DNA of 64,000 nt from Mangrovimonas futianensis (GTDB lineage Bacteria; Bacteroidota; Bacteroidia; Flavobacteriales; Flavobacteriaceae), in assembly GCF_021245805.1 (NCBI RefSeq), contig NZ_JAJJNF010000006.1:1-64000 (forward strand), given 5' to 3'. Position numbers and translations under genes: made by a program. Below the pieces are notes generated by a model that saw only the letters and a list, made by a program, of their open reading frames with translations, ran no database searches and was not told the DNA's origin. Below, piece by piece: positions 1 to 9,162 of this stretch (within the stretch, counting starts at the first letter, position 1; each line of letters begins with the position of its first letter).

Positions 1-2739
1 TCCCACGGTGTTTACCTCGATATCTGGGGTTGTTTCCCCAGTAGACCATTCAAAGGTATTATTGGTGCTTCCATCAAAAATGCCGGCATTCAGTGTAATG
101 GACTCCGGTGAATCATTTAGGCAATAGTAAACCTCACCGTCGCTTTGCAGGTTAGGAAGTTCGTGCACCCGTAAGGTCACTTCGGCAATCCCATAGCATG
201 CATTATTGTTTTCTGCGCGTGCATAAATAATCTGAAAATAGGGAATTGAATTGGTGTATGAGGCTTCCAAGGCATTTTCTTCTAGAAGGGCATCATCATA
301 TGAGCTGTAGAAAGAAATAGGGAAACTGATGTTGTTGTTATTCTGTATTTGTAATGCCACCTCGTTTAAATCAAACGTATTGATACCGTCTTCAGAGTTG
401 GGCTCATCACAAACACCGGGGACTTCATAGTCTGAAATTTGGGTGGTGCTAACTTCAAGGCTTACCTGTGAAATGCTGTAACATCCTGTCGAGGGGTCAA
501 ATACCCTGGCAAAAATAATTTGAGGGTTAGTTGTATTCAAATAGTTGTAATCTAAAGGTTGCAGATTGTCTTGAGCTTCCTCAAAAGATTCAAAATAGGC
601 AATGGAAACTTGGTCAGGTGTGTTTGAAACTAGGCTGTTAGCTTCATTCAAATTGAACAGGGTAATTCCGTCAGGGCTAAAGTCTTGGTCACACTGCAAT
701 AGAGTAGCATCAAAGGCTTCGGGTGTTGGATTTATTTGCACTGTAAAAAAGTCAATATCAAAGCAATCCTCATTGTTAACATTTTTCATTTTTACATAAA
801 TATCCTGTAAAAAAGGTGTGCTATTATAATAGTTTAATGGAAGGCTATTTTCATTATTAATGGCATCGTTTTCAGATTCATAGAATGTTATGGAAAACAA
901 ATCGGGATCTTGTCCATTATATATTAAATCAATAAGAGAGGATAAATCTATTTCAGCCTGGCCATTAGTTTGGTTTCCATCGTTCAATCCTTCATCACAG
1001 AAAACGATATTTTGTAGCTCGGGGATGATGGGGGTGTCAAAAACAGTGATAGAAAATGAGGACAGATCATAGCAATTAGGGCTTCCGGTTAAATCAACCC
1101 TAACAAATATTTCTTGCGGATTGGTTGAATTGATAAAAGGGGAGTCTATTTCATTTTCTTTATTTTGTGCGTCTTCTGAAGATGGATAAAAGTGAACGCT
1201 GTATACCTCTGGATCTTGTCCGTTAAGAGCTTGATCTCCCAAAGTGGAAAAGTCAAATTGTATAATACCATCATTGTTATCGTCGCACTCTAAAATATCT
1301 TCTACTTCATGGGAAATAGGATTAGGGAAGTATTCAATTAAGGCCTCTCCTTCCAAATAATCACAATCTCCATCAATAAATTCAATTATAACATTATAGA
1401 ATCCTGCCTGATTAATAACAAGATTATAACTAGTTTCTGGAATGATGTCGCCGTTAAACCTCCATGTATAGATAGCATTATCTAGTTGTGGAGCCGTAAG
1501 CGTAAAAGAGGAGCCTTCACATAATGGAAGGTAGGTGGATGTTACTTCTTGATTTCCTATAATGTCGACCTTTTCAGTGAAAAAGGATGTTATAAAAGGT
1601 GGTAGACCTTGGGTTGCCAAATTGCTGCCGAGATTTATAGCATTGTTTTCGTAATCGCAATTTATGCCCGCAATATTGGGGTCATTTATAACACTTAAAA
1701 ACGGAAGACCTAATTCATAAGTGGCACTCATGGTTCTATATATTTTTCCATTAGGACCTAGCTGTAAGGCACTTCTATATAAATTTTGTTGGTCAAGAAG
1801 TACTTGAGAATCGTTAATGTTTGTAGCTGTTAAATCAAATTGGACAAGTTTAGAGTGATGGTTGTTGGGATTCTGATCACCTTCGCCAAATAGATCATTT
1901 GAAGAAGAAGCATAAAGAAGTTCGCTGCTAGGAGAAAATTCAATCCCATAAGGCGTATTGTTGTTCCCGTTAATTAGTAGTTTAAGAGAATTTGATACCA
2001 CCCCAGTTGCCTTATCAAAATCAAAAATATAGAGTCCATCTTGTCCATTGGCAGCAGCCATTTTAGTGCCATCGGGTGAGAACTTTAAATATCCTCTCAA
2101 ATCATTAACGTTCAAATTTCCAAAACTTGAAGTAATAGCCGTCGAAGAAACCCCATTTTCATCTACACCAAATACATGAAATGTATTCATTGAGCTTGCT
2201 GAATTACCCGTTGGATTGGATAAGGTAACAACCCAAACCTTACCTGTTTCACAGCTTTGTAAAACTGCAGAAATTTTTTCTGAACATTGGTTAAGCAGAT
2301 TGATATTCTTTTGAACGACATCACCGTTCCCGCCATCCAATGTCAAATCTACAATTGAATATTTCAACCCAGTCAAGGATTGATTACTACCTACAGTAAA
2401 TATATAATAAATGTTAGGGTCATCAGGTTTGGGGACAATAATGGCCGACTGACTACTAGAAGAATCCCCTAAAAGACCAAAACCATTTGGCATGAGGGTA
2501 TGTAGATTATTGTAAACAAGTGTTCCATCGGTATACAATAAAAGATTCCCATCATTATCTGAAATCGAAGCACAACCCTCCAAAGTGGTCAGTTGCCCAT
2601 CATTTACAGATGTAACAGTTCCATCATCATTAAATGTTATTCCAGCATTTTGACCAAAATACCAATTAGAAGCTTCTTGTTGGGCATGGATTTTACTGAA
2701 AAAAAGGAGTATGAATATACAGAGGGTAATCGATCTCAT
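1..2739 (-). CDS. Large secreted repeat protein (probable T9SS substrate), 3' end outside the window
   Basis: I translated this open frame by eye: 913 codons without a stop, from ATG at 2737-2739 leftward off the window, so the C-terminus is missing. The N-terminus is a clear signal peptide ending around SKIHA-QQ. Residues about 20-400 look like a beta-propeller (repeated DG, FSPDG and SPSSELLYASSSND-type turns), followed by an Ig/PKD-like segment with CEGSSFTL and NLVINQAGFYNV. Then come four related repeats of roughly 95-100 residues, beginning with Cys-Asp pairs near residues 481, 581, 682 and 777 and sharing a fY.s.edA and y.N...q.I.aR pattern. This architecture is known in flavobacterial proteins that end in a type B T9SS sorting domain; that domain is inferred here, not seen. 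Likely cell-surface or secreted. Only the repeat count and truncation are certain. Confidence 0.85.
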   Translation of the reverse strand, partial: MRSITLCIFILLFFSKIHAQQEASNWYFGQNAGITFNDDGTVTSVNDGQLTTLEGCASISDNDGNLLLYTDGTLVYNNLHTLMPNGFGLLGDSSSSQSAIIVPKPDDPNIYYIFTVGSNQSLTGLKYSIVDLTLDGGNGDVVQKNINLLNQCSEKISAVLQSCETGKVWVVTLSNPTGNSASSMNTFHVFGVDENGVSSTAITSSFGNLNVNDLRGYLKFSPDGTKMAAANGQDGLYIFDFDKATGVVSNSLKLLINGNNNTPYGIEFSPSSELLYASSSNDLFGEGDQNPNNHHSKLVQFDLTATNINDSQVLLDQQNLYRSALQLGPNGKIYRTMSATYELGLPFLSVINDPNIAGINCDYENNAINLGSNLATQGLPPFITSFFTEKVDIIGNQEVTSTYLPLCEGSSFTLTAPQLDNAIYTWRFNGDIIPETSYNLVINQAGFYNVIIEFIDGDCDYLEGEALIEYFPNPISHEVEDILECDDNNDGIIQFDFSTLGDQALNGQDPEVYSVHFYPSSEDAQNKENEIDSPFINSTNPQEIFVRVDLTGSPNCYDLSSFSITVFDTPIIPELQNIVFCDEGLNDGNQTNGQAEIDLSSLIDLIYNGQDPDLFSITFYESENDAINNENSLPLNYYNSTPFLQDIYVKMKNVNNEDCFDIDFFTVQINPTPEAFDATLLQCDQDFSPDGITLFNLNEANSLVSNTPDQVSIAYFESFEEAQDNLQPLDYNYLNTTNPQIIFARVFDPSTGCYSISQVSLEVSTTQISDYEVPGVCDEPNSEDGINTFDLNEVALQIQNNNNISFPISFYSSYDDALLEENALEASYTNSIPYFQIIYARAENNNACYGIAEVTLRVHELPNLQSDGEVYYCLNDSPESITLNAGIFDGSTNNTFEWSTGETTPDIEVNTVG

Positions 2740-2758
2740 TTTTGATAGCAATAGCTAC

Positions 2759-2766
2759 CAAATATA
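2759..2766 (-). promoter_or_regulatory. Bacteroidota -7 box for the secreted repeat protein
   Basis: On the minus strand this reads TATATTTG, an exact TAnnTTTG match, about 20 bases upstream of the ATG at 2739. It lies just beyond the stop codon of the upstream ABC permease gene, so the secreted protein can be transcribed on its own. I see no convincing -33 TTG. Confidence 0.45.
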
Positions 2767-3594
2767 TTATAAATCTCGCTTTTTTAATAATCTAAAAGAT
2801 AAAAATACAAATATACCCGTCCAAGCCATTACGGTCAATATTTCATGCCAATGGACTGCATAATCATAGGTAAGGTCTATCTTGTCAGGATACTTGGTCA
2901 TGATGATTCTTTGAAAAGGTTGGTCTATCAATTTATACATAGAGCCTAAAGGCAATCTATTCCATACTTGCCAAGCTGCATTGGTGCTTTCGGTGATTTC
3001 ATAAACTCCCCAATAGATCAACCATTCTAGAATATAAAGGATAAATAGGAACCCTAGTGCAAACGCAGATTTTCTTAAAAGCATGCCTAAAAGAAGACAT
3101 AGGCTGAAGAACCCAGTCAGTTTCATAAAATAGGCCAATAAAAAGTCCATTTCTCTAAAGATGATTGAGGCTTCAGTATAACTTGAATAATAGAGGCCAA
3201 TAAAGAATGTTGCTAGTCCAATTAACAAGGTCGCGACTAGAGAAAAGAATACAATGGTATAAAATTTTGATAGTATGAATTCTTTCTTGCTCAAACCGTC
3301 AATAAGGTTTTGTTTCAAGGTTTTATTGCTATATTCATTACTTATCATGCTTACCACAACGATGGCAAAGAACAGTTTAAAATAAGAAGCAAAGAAAGTT
3401 GTTATGTGCCAAATTATTGGGAAATTGAAAATTCCCAACTCTCCCAATTCCAACGTGAAAAAGCCAAAGAAATTAATTTTGATGGAGGATAGTATCAAAA
3501 CAGTAAATGGTAAAATGAATGATATAAATATCAAAATTTTACTCGTTCTGTTAAGAAGCAATTTTTGTAATTCTAAATTAATTAGACGTAACAT
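2767..3594 (-). CDS. ABC-2 type transporter permease subunit
   Basis: A 275-residue integral membrane protein with about six hydrophobic segments. A short basic N-terminal stretch (LELQKLLLNRTSK) leads into the first membrane span, and a cytosolic loop contains ISNEYSNKTLKQNLIDGLSK, the typical loop of ABC-2 permeases that contacts the ATPase. It ends KKRDL, another common ending of these subunits. It lies 29 bases downstream of an ATP-binding gene on the same strand, so the two form an exporter. The family includes bacitracin/lantibiotic resistance and NatAB-like exporters; the substrate cannot be read from the sequence. ATG start at 3594. Confidence 0.85.
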   Translation of the reverse strand: MLRLINLELQKLLLNRTSKILIFISFILPFTVLILSSIKINFFGFFTLELGELGIFNFPIIWHITTFFASYFKLFFAIVVVSMISNEYSNKTLKQNLIDGLSKKEFILSKFYTIVFFSLVATLLIGLATFFIGLYYSSYTEASIIFREMDFLLAYFMKLTGFFSLCLLLGMLLRKSAFALGFLFILYILEWLIYWGVYEITESTNAAWQVWNRLPLGSMYKLIDQPFQRIIMTKYPDKIDLTYDYAVHWHEILTVMAWTGIFVFLSFRLLKKRDL

Positions 3595-3623
3595 ATGATC
3601 TGATGGTTTTAGTTGGGTTGGAA

Positions 3624-4517
3624 TTAATTGTCGGTTAGTTGAAGGAATTGTTCTTCTAGGCTTTCTTTTCGTTTAACCAAATGGGAAAGTGTAATGCCAT
3701 TTTCAAACATCAATTTATTAATGTCTTGGGCCTCCATTGGTTGGTCTAGGAAGGCCACTATCAGCCCTTCTTCAATTTTGATCTTTCCAAACATTTTTTT
3801 CTCTTCTAAGAACTGAATCAATTTATCTGTATCGTTTGATCGAAGTTCCAAATAGCCATGACTACTGATCATTTCGTCTACAGGGCCTGAATAAAGTTTT
3901 TCGCCTTTTCTTAAAACAACCACATGAGAACATACTTTTTCAACTTCATCTAATAGGTGGGATGCAAGCAAAATAGTCGTGCCGTCTGACGCAATCTTTT
4001 TAATTAGGGATCTAATCTTATGAATTCCTTGTGGATCTAAACCATTGGTGGGTTCGTCCAAAATCAAAATTTCAGGATCATTTAAAAGAGCAGAGGCGAT
4101 AGCTAGCCTTTGTTTCATCCCCAGAGAATAAGTTCTGAATTTATGGTCCTTTCTATCCCATAAATCTACAAGCTCCAATTTTTCTTGAATTTTGCTGTAA
4201 TCCACTTCTTTTATTTTACAAACCAGCTTTAAATTTTCGTAAGCTGTCATATAAGGATAAAAGTTAGGTCTTTCAATAATGGCGCCTACTTTTTTCAAAG
4301 CTTCATGTGTTGACAAATTGCCATTAAACCATTGAAATTCGCCAGTGGTTTTGTTAACAACATTTAAAACAATGCCTAAAGTAGTTGATTTACCACTTCC
4401 GTTAGGACCTAAAATACCATAAACATTTCCTTTATTTATAGTAAATGATAAATCCTTAACAGCAGTGAGGTAGCCAAATTTCTTGGTAAGATGATTGATG
4501 GTGAGTATTGGTTCCAA
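3624..4517 (-). CDS. ABC transporter ATP-binding protein
   Basis: A 297-residue nucleotide-binding subunit that powers the adjacent permease. The Walker A motif GPNGSGKST is at residues 37-45, the signature is SLGMKQRL, Walker B is ILILDEPTNGLD, and the switch His follows in LLASHLLDEVEKV. The C-terminal ~80 residues form the variable extension of drug/bacteriocin exporters. The reading frame has no ATG near its N-terminus. Translation must begin at TTG (4515-4517), because an in-frame stop lies six codons upstream and the protein must include the conserved EPILTINHLTKKFG strand. With the permease it forms a two-gene exporter operon. Substrate unknown. Confidence 0.9.
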   Translation of the reverse strand: MEPILTINHLTKKFGYLTAVKDLSFTINKGNVYGILGPNGSGKSTTLGIVLNVVNKTTGEFQWFNGNLSTHEALKKVGAIIERPNFYPYMTAYENLKLVCKIKEVDYSKIQEKLELVDLWDRKDHKFRTYSLGMKQRLAIASALLNDPEILILDEPTNGLDPQGIHKIRSLIKKIASDGTTILLASHLLDEVEKVCSHVVVLRKGEKLYSGPVDEMISSHGYLELRSNDTDKLIQFLEEKKMFGKIKIEEGLIVAFLDQPMEAQDINKLMFENGITLSHLVKRKESLEEQFLQLTDN

Positions 4518-4611
4518 ATTGTTTTTGATTGTTTAGTTAAAAATATGACGAACTTGTCTTCAGAATGTTACAATTTATTTGAAAAACCTAAATTTAGTTT
4601 AAATTTAAGCT

Positions 4612-5673
4612 ATGGATGATTTAAAGATATCAAAAAAGAAACCGACTTACCCAGTAAGTAGTAAATTACATGATTATCTGCAGGAATATAACAGAAATAT
4701 ACGCCTGCCCATATTCTATGATGACCTGTTAAGGTTTCAAGGATCCATAGTGGTTTATGATAAAAATGATGAGGACACTATGTGGATTCGAGTTTATTAT
4801 AATGAATTTGACAGGGAAGAGATAGATTTAAGCTTGAAAAGGGTCTATTCTATCTTAATTTCAGATGGAAACGAAACGATCTTTAAATATCTGAATGTAG
4901 ACTCTATAGACTACTGCACTTTTGGTAATTCTAAACCTTTTAGGGTTAAAGTTAGAAACATTCTCAATGACAACTATACTTATTTCTATGTGAAAAAGGC
5001 CGATGCGTCTAGGGTATATGGTTTGGAGTTGGAGCATATGTTATCACCCTATAATTTGAATTTTTTGGTTTACAAAGATACTTTGATAGAGGAGCACATA
5101 GCTGGAATACCAGGGGATGAATTTATCAAGCATATGTTGCCTGAATGTAGTCACGCTGAGAAATCTCAAATAGCGAAGGAATTTGTAAAGTTCAATGAAC
5201 GCTGTATGATAAGGTTGCTAGGTGATATGCGTTCTTATAATTATGTCATAGTTCCCATTCATGATTTTGACCATGTGGTCTATAAAATTAGAGCCATTGA
5301 TTTTGATCAACAATGTTATGAGGGCAAGTTAAAAATATACCGACCGCAATTTTTCAAGGAAAACTTTAAAATGGTGGAGTTGGTCAAGGAGAAAATTCAA
5401 AAGGAGTCCATTGAACAGTATAAAATAGAAGAGCGCTCCATCGTTGCCAAAAGAATGATCAGTTATCATGAAAGAATAGAAGAACTTTTGGATTGCATGC
5501 AAAATGATACTTTGTCAACCCCTGAGCACATAGCTATCTTAAAAGAGGAAATATATAATTATACGATGGATGTCGAATTTAGGAGAAGTAAGGGAATGGG
5601 GCAGATAATGAAAAATGCCTTGGATTTCGTCAAGCGAAATTACCAAGGCATGAATATGCAAAACTTTTTTTAA
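4612..5673 (+). CDS. Uncharacterised protein with a probable kinase-like (APH/atypical kinase) core
   Basis: A 353-residue soluble protein that I cannot assign to a named family. What can be seen is a set of kinase-like landmarks in the right order: a possible ATP-binding lysine in YFYVKKAD (128-129), a possible helix-C glutamate in GLELEHML (139/141), a hinge-like strand FLVYKDTLIEEHIAG (151-165), a catalytic-loop-like GDMRSYN (D205, N210) and a metal-loop-like IDFD (D230-D232). The five-residue D-to-N spacing equals that of aminoglycoside-phosphotransferase folds (HGDLxxxN). Residues 1-100 and the helical tail (about 250-353, E/K-rich) are extra. It stands alone, divergent from the ABC operon, and its stop overlaps the convergent neighbour by four bases. 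The kinase function is inference. Confidence 0.6.
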   Translation: MDDLKISKKKPTYPVSSKLHDYLQEYNRNIRLPIFYDDLLRFQGSIVVYDKNDEDTMWIRVYYNEFDREEIDLSLKRVYSILISDGNETIFKYLNVDSIDYCTFGNSKPFRVKVRNILNDNYTYFYVKKADASRVYGLELEHMLSPYNLNFLVYKDTLIEEHIAGIPGDEFIKHMLPECSHAEKSQIAKEFVKFNERCMIRLLGDMRSYNYVIVPIHDFDHVVYKIRAIDFDQQCYEGKLKIYRPQFFKENFKMVELVKEKIQKESIEQYKIEERSIVAKRMISYHERIEELLDCMQNDTLSTPEHIAILKEEIYNYTMDVEFRRSKGMGQIMKNALDFVKRNYQGMNMQNFF

Positions 5674-6185
5674 TTCCAGTTTTCGTCAAAATCTAGACTT
5701 TCATAATCATCAATGTCGTAATCGTCATCAAACTCATCATTGAACTCGTCTAAATCATCGGCTTCAAAACTCCTTTCTGGTGCTTCGTCTGGAATTTGTC
5801 CATGGACAAACATTAAATTCGGATAATCGGTCCCTTCAGCCTCCTCAACAATTTCAGCCAATTCAACTAAAAATGTCCACATACTGAAAAAATCGTAAAT
5901 ATAGATAAGCCTAGTTTGAGCCTCATGAACCACATCGTTAAGGGTCGTTTCATTCATTAACCGGGCATTGGCTTCGTCGCTAATGTCGAACAATGAAATT
6001 TCTTCACCTTGTTCCCACTCATCATTACTCACATAAAACGAGGCCATTTCACTACCATCAAACCCAAAAGATTGGGTAATAGTATTATGGAAATCTTCTA
6101 ACGTATCATTTTCACGAATCTCGATATCTCTAAAAATATCGTCTTCTGTATCGTTATCCAAAATGACTCTAAATCTGTAAATCAT
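5670..6185 (-). CDS. PRiA4_ORF3 (IS1096 passenger)-like domain protein
   Basis: A 171-residue protein beginning MIYRFRVILDNDTEDDIFRDIEI, which matches the beta-rich N-terminal half of the plasmid pRiA4b ORF3-like family (also called IS1096 passenger-like). The central IYIYDFFSMWTFLVELAEI segment is the other conserved block. The last 50 residues are extremely acidic (D/E-rich), possibly mimicking nucleic acid or carrying charge for partner binding. In spite of the family name there is no transposase or terminal repeat nearby, so it is an ordinary chromosomal gene. Molecular function is unknown. It ends by overlapping four bases with the convergent gene at 4612. Confidence 0.75.
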   Translation of the reverse strand: MIYRFRVILDNDTEDDIFRDIEIRENDTLEDFHNTITQSFGFDGSEMASFYVSNDEWEQGEEISLFDISDEANARLMNETTLNDVVHEAQTRLIYIYDFFSMWTFLVELAEIVEEAEGTDYPNLMFVHGQIPDEAPERSFEADDLDEFNDEFDDDYDIDDYESLDFDENWN

Positions 6186-6202
6186 AGCTTTCTTTATTAA
6201 TG

Positions 6203-6210
6203 CAAAGTTA
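6203..6210 (-). promoter_or_regulatory. -7 box for the PRiA4_ORF3-like gene
   Basis: Minus-strand TAACTTTG, an exact TAnnTTTG match 18 bases upstream of the ATG at 6185, which would give a leader of roughly 14 bases. It sits in the short gap after the heme A synthase stop. Confidence 0.5.
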
Positions 6211-6221
6211 GTAGTTTCCTT

Positions 6222-7238
6222 TTATTTGCTGAAACGATGCAGTGTAAAAGTCATACCCGTTAACAAGAAAAATGCACCAACTTGGTGTGCTACACCAAGC
6301 CAAACAGGAACTTGAAGCAAAATGGTGAAAACGCCAAGTAAAAATTGCAGTCCTACCAGGATAATTAAATAGTTGATAGATTTTTTTTGTAAATCTGTTA
6401 AGGTCAATTTTTTAGATTGGTTCCATATGATCAAAATCATAAGAACTACGATATAAGCTAGTGTTCTGTGTACAAATTGAACGCCACTTTTTCCTTCAAA
6501 GAAATTAAGCCATACTGGAGATTGTTCCATCAAAACCGTTTCATGCATAAATTGACCCTCGCTCATCATGGGCCAATGGTTATGAATAAATCCAGCATCT
6601 AAACCAGCTACGAAGGCACCATATATAATTTGAATTAACAAAATGACCATGCTCCATCTTACTAAATTTCTAAAAGAAAGATTTACAGTTTTTCTGTTGG
6701 GATAAATTAAATCCAAAGCCACCCAGAAGGTATATGCAAAGGTCACAAAAGCGGTTGTTAAATGAGCTGCCAACCTAAAATGACTAACGTCTGGCCGATC
6801 AACCAATCCGCTTTTTACCATGTACCAACCTAAGAACCCTTGGAACGCTCCCATTCCCAAAAGGATGATTGATTTTTTAATGGTTTTTGAGGTTAACTGC
6901 TTAGTCATTAAAAAATAGATGAAAGGAATTAGGAAGACAACACCTATTAACCTTCCTATTAATCTATGAAACCACTCCCAAAAATAGATGTCTTTAAAAT
7001 CTTCTAAAGAAAAATGGGTATTGAGCTTTTGGTATTCTGGATATTGTTTGTACAGGTCAAAAGCTTCATGCCATTCCTGCTCTGTGATAGGTGGGATAGC
7101 TCCTGAAATCAATTTGTAATTTGAAATGGATAATCCCGAGTGTGTCAATCTGGTAATGCCACCTACAATAACCATTATAAATATGAGAAAACAGCCCGTA
7201 AAGAGCCAGTAAATCACTTTTTTGTTGTCTTTCTTCAT
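6222..7238 (-). CDS. ctaA: Heme A synthase, COX15/CtaA family
   Basis: A 338-residue polytopic membrane protein that oxidises the C8 methyl of heme O to the formyl group of heme A, needed for aa3-type cytochrome oxidases. The signature GGITRLTHSGLSI follows the first membrane span. Heme-ligand histidines are visible in EWFHRLIGR, RLAAHLTTAF, FVHRTLAY and GVAHQVGAF, and about eight hydrophobic helices are present. The length suits the COX15-type branch. Its ATG overlaps the stop of the GNAT gene by four bases, so the cca-GNAT-ctaA genes are probably cotranscribed, although their functions are unrelated. Confidence 0.92.
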   Translation of the reverse strand: MKKDNKKVIYWLFTGCFLIFIMVIVGGITRLTHSGLSISNYKLISGAIPPITEQEWHEAFDLYKQYPEYQKLNTHFSLEDFKDIYFWEWFHRLIGRLIGVVFLIPFIYFLMTKQLTSKTIKKSIILLGMGAFQGFLGWYMVKSGLVDRPDVSHFRLAAHLTTAFVTFAYTFWVALDLIYPNRKTVNLSFRNLVRWSMVILLIQIIYGAFVAGLDAGFIHNHWPMMSEGQFMHETVLMEQSPVWLNFFEGKSGVQFVHRTLAYIVVLMILIIWNQSKKLTLTDLQKKSINYLIILVGLQFLLGVFTILLQVPVWLGVAHQVGAFFLLTGMTFTLHRFSK

Positions 7239-7693
7239 GATTTATTTAATTGTTTTTCAAAACAAATACTATTTTCAATTCCTTGATAGGGACCATAGTT
7301 TTCGATAATCTGATACCCATTTTTCTTGTAAAGTTGAATGGCTTCAGGTTGTTTTTTTCCGGTCTCCAATACGGCTTTTTTGAAACCTATTTCATTGGCC
7401 CAATTTTCTAGACCTAATAAAATGGTTGAGGCAAATCCTTTTCCTCTGTAATCAGGAACTACATACATTCTTTTAATTTCGACGGAAGTAGAATCCATTT
7501 TTTTAAAGGCACCACAGCCTATAGCCATACCTCCCTGATAAAAAATTAAACAATGGTGTAGGGTGTCAATACCGTTAAATTGCGCATAAAATGAATGCTC
7601 TTCGCCATCTCTTAAAGCCAAATCCAAATCCAAAGCTTTCACTAATTCAATGAAGTCTGGATGAGAGGAATCGGTTCTAAGAAGGTCAATCAT
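7235..7693 (-). CDS. GNAT family N-acetyltransferase
   Basis: A 152-residue acetyltransferase. The acetyl-CoA-binding motif is in VVPDYRGKGFASTILLGLENWA (R/Q-x-x-G-x-G/A form), preceded by the strand VEIKRMYVV and followed by the motif B strand KKAVLETGKKQPEAIQLYKKNGYQI. The acceptor substrate cannot be deduced. It overlaps the CCA-adding enzyme stop by eight bases upstream and the ctaA start by four bases downstream, which implies translational coupling in one operon. Confidence 0.85.
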   Translation of the reverse strand: MIDLLRTDSSHPDFIELVKALDLDLALRDGEEHSFYAQFNGIDTLHHCLIFYQGGMAIGCGAFKKMDSTSVEIKRMYVVPDYRGKGFASTILLGLENWANEIGFKKAVLETGKKQPEAIQLYKKNGYQIIENYGPYQGIENSICFEKQLNKS

Positions 7694-9119
7694 TGCTTAT
7701 TTCTTGATTTATGGTAAGTCCTAGTCTTTTTCCTTCTTCTAGCATCAATTGGAAAGCAGCGTCATGTTCATTAGGGATGTCACCTTCCAGAATGGCTTCC
7801 TTAATCGCTTCCTTAATGATGCCAATTTCTTTGGATGGCTTAATATTGAAGGTGTTCATAATATCTTCGCCGCTAATAGGTGGTTGAAAGTTCCTTACGT
7901 GATCCCGTTCTTCGACTTCAATAATTTTGTCTCGTACTACTTTGAAGTTGTTATGGTATTTTCTGAATTTCTTTGGGTTTTTTGTGGTAATATCGGCTTC
8001 ACAAAGTGTCATTAAATCATCCACAAAGTCACCAGCATCAAAGACGAGTCTTCTTACGGCCGAGTCCGTTACTTCTTCATTGGCTAGTACGATAGGACGC
8101 GAACTCATCATGACCATTTTTTGAACGAATTTCATTTTTTCGTTTAATGGCATTTTAAGTCTTTTGAATAATCTGTAGACCATTTTTGATCCTTCAAATT
8201 CATGACCGTGGAAGGTCCATCCAATTTTCTTATGGAATTTTTTGGTAGGGGCTTTACCTATATCATGTAAAAGAGCAGCCCAACGTAACCAAACGTCATC
8301 TGTATTTTCTGATATATTGTCAACGACCTCCAAAGTATGATAAAAATTATCCTTGTGACGTTGGCCTTCAACTTCGTCGATACCTTTTAAAGCTGTTAGT
8401 TCGGGTAATATTTTATCTAAAAGACCAGTTTTCTCCAGTAATAAAAACCCTTTGGATGGTTTGGGGCTTTCCAAAATTTTATGAAGTTCGGTAACTATGC
8501 GTTCTTTGGTGATTATTTTGATGCGCTCGTTGTTCTTCTCAATCGCCTTTAAAGATTCTTCTTCAATCCAAAAATCCAATTGGGTAGCAAATCTAATAGC
8601 TCTCATCATTCGCAAAGGATCGTCACTGTAGGTGATATCTGGATCTAAAGGAGTTTTTATTGTTTTGTCTTCTAAATCCTGGATTCCATTAAACGGATCC
8701 AGCAATTCTCCAAAAGCATTTTTATCTAGGTTTAAAGCCAAGGCATTGATGGTGAAGTCTCTTCGATTTTGATCATCTTCCAAAGTACCGTCTTCAACTA
8801 CCGGATTTCGGCTATCTTCATTATAACTTTCCTTTCGAGCACCTACAAATTCAATTTCCAAATCTTCATAACGCAGCATGGCTGTTCCGTAGGTTTTAAA
8901 GACCTGGACCTTTGGTTTGTTTGGTAAATTTTTTGAAACCTGTTTCGCTAAGGCAATGCCGCTTCCAACGGCTACAATATCAATGTCTTTTTTGGAGTCT
9001 CTACCTAATAGAAAATCCCTAACAAACCCTCCAATAACATAGCTATCTACTCCTAGTGTTTGAGCAGATTCAGAAATGATTTGAAAAATGGGGTGTTGTA
9101 TGGCTTCTTTGTAATTCAT
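7686..9119 (-). CDS. cca: CCA tRNA nucleotidyltransferase with HD domain
   Basis: A 477-residue enzyme that adds or repairs the 3' CCA of tRNA. The class II nucleotidyltransferase head has VIGGFVRDFLLGRDSKKDIDIV (metal-binding D-x-D), RRDFTINALA and DPLRMMRAIRFA. A C-terminal HD domain shows HTLEVVDN and LRWAALLHDIGKAP, giving the poly(A) polymerase/CCA enzyme layout that is usual in Bacteroidota. The HD part may give phosphohydrolase activity, as known for the E. coli enzyme; that is inference. ATG at 9119. First gene of an apparent three-gene run (cca, GNAT, ctaA). Confidence 0.93.
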   Translation of the reverse strand: MNYKEAIQHPIFQIISESAQTLGVDSYVIGGFVRDFLLGRDSKKDIDIVAVGSGIALAKQVSKNLPNKPKVQVFKTYGTAMLRYEDLEIEFVGARKESYNEDSRNPVVEDGTLEDDQNRRDFTINALALNLDKNAFGELLDPFNGIQDLEDKTIKTPLDPDITYSDDPLRMMRAIRFATQLDFWIEEESLKAIEKNNERIKIITKERIVTELHKILESPKPSKGFLLLEKTGLLDKILPELTALKGIDEVEGQRHKDNFYHTLEVVDNISENTDDVWLRWAALLHDIGKAPTKKFHKKIGWTFHGHEFEGSKMVYRLFKRLKMPLNEKMKFVQKMVMMSSRPIVLANEEVTDSAVRRLVFDAGDFVDDLMTLCEADITTKNPKKFRKYHNNFKVVRDKIIEVEERDHVRNFQPPISGEDIMNTFNIKPSKEIGIIKEAIKEAILEGDIPNEHDAAFQLMLEEGKRLGLTINQEISND

Positions 9120-9162
9120 GAGAATGAAACACTTTTACCTCGTCTTTGGTTGTAAAAGGTTG

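Noticed and set aside
5670..6185. A transposon passenger gene from the IS1096-like family name
   Set aside because: There is no transposase, no terminal repeat and no other mobile sign nearby, and the gene has its own housekeeping-style promoter.
7749..8124. Overlapping plus-strand frames opposite the CCA enzyme
   Set aside because: They lie antisense to the strongly conserved cca coding sequence, with no promoter or start support; they are codon-bias shadows.
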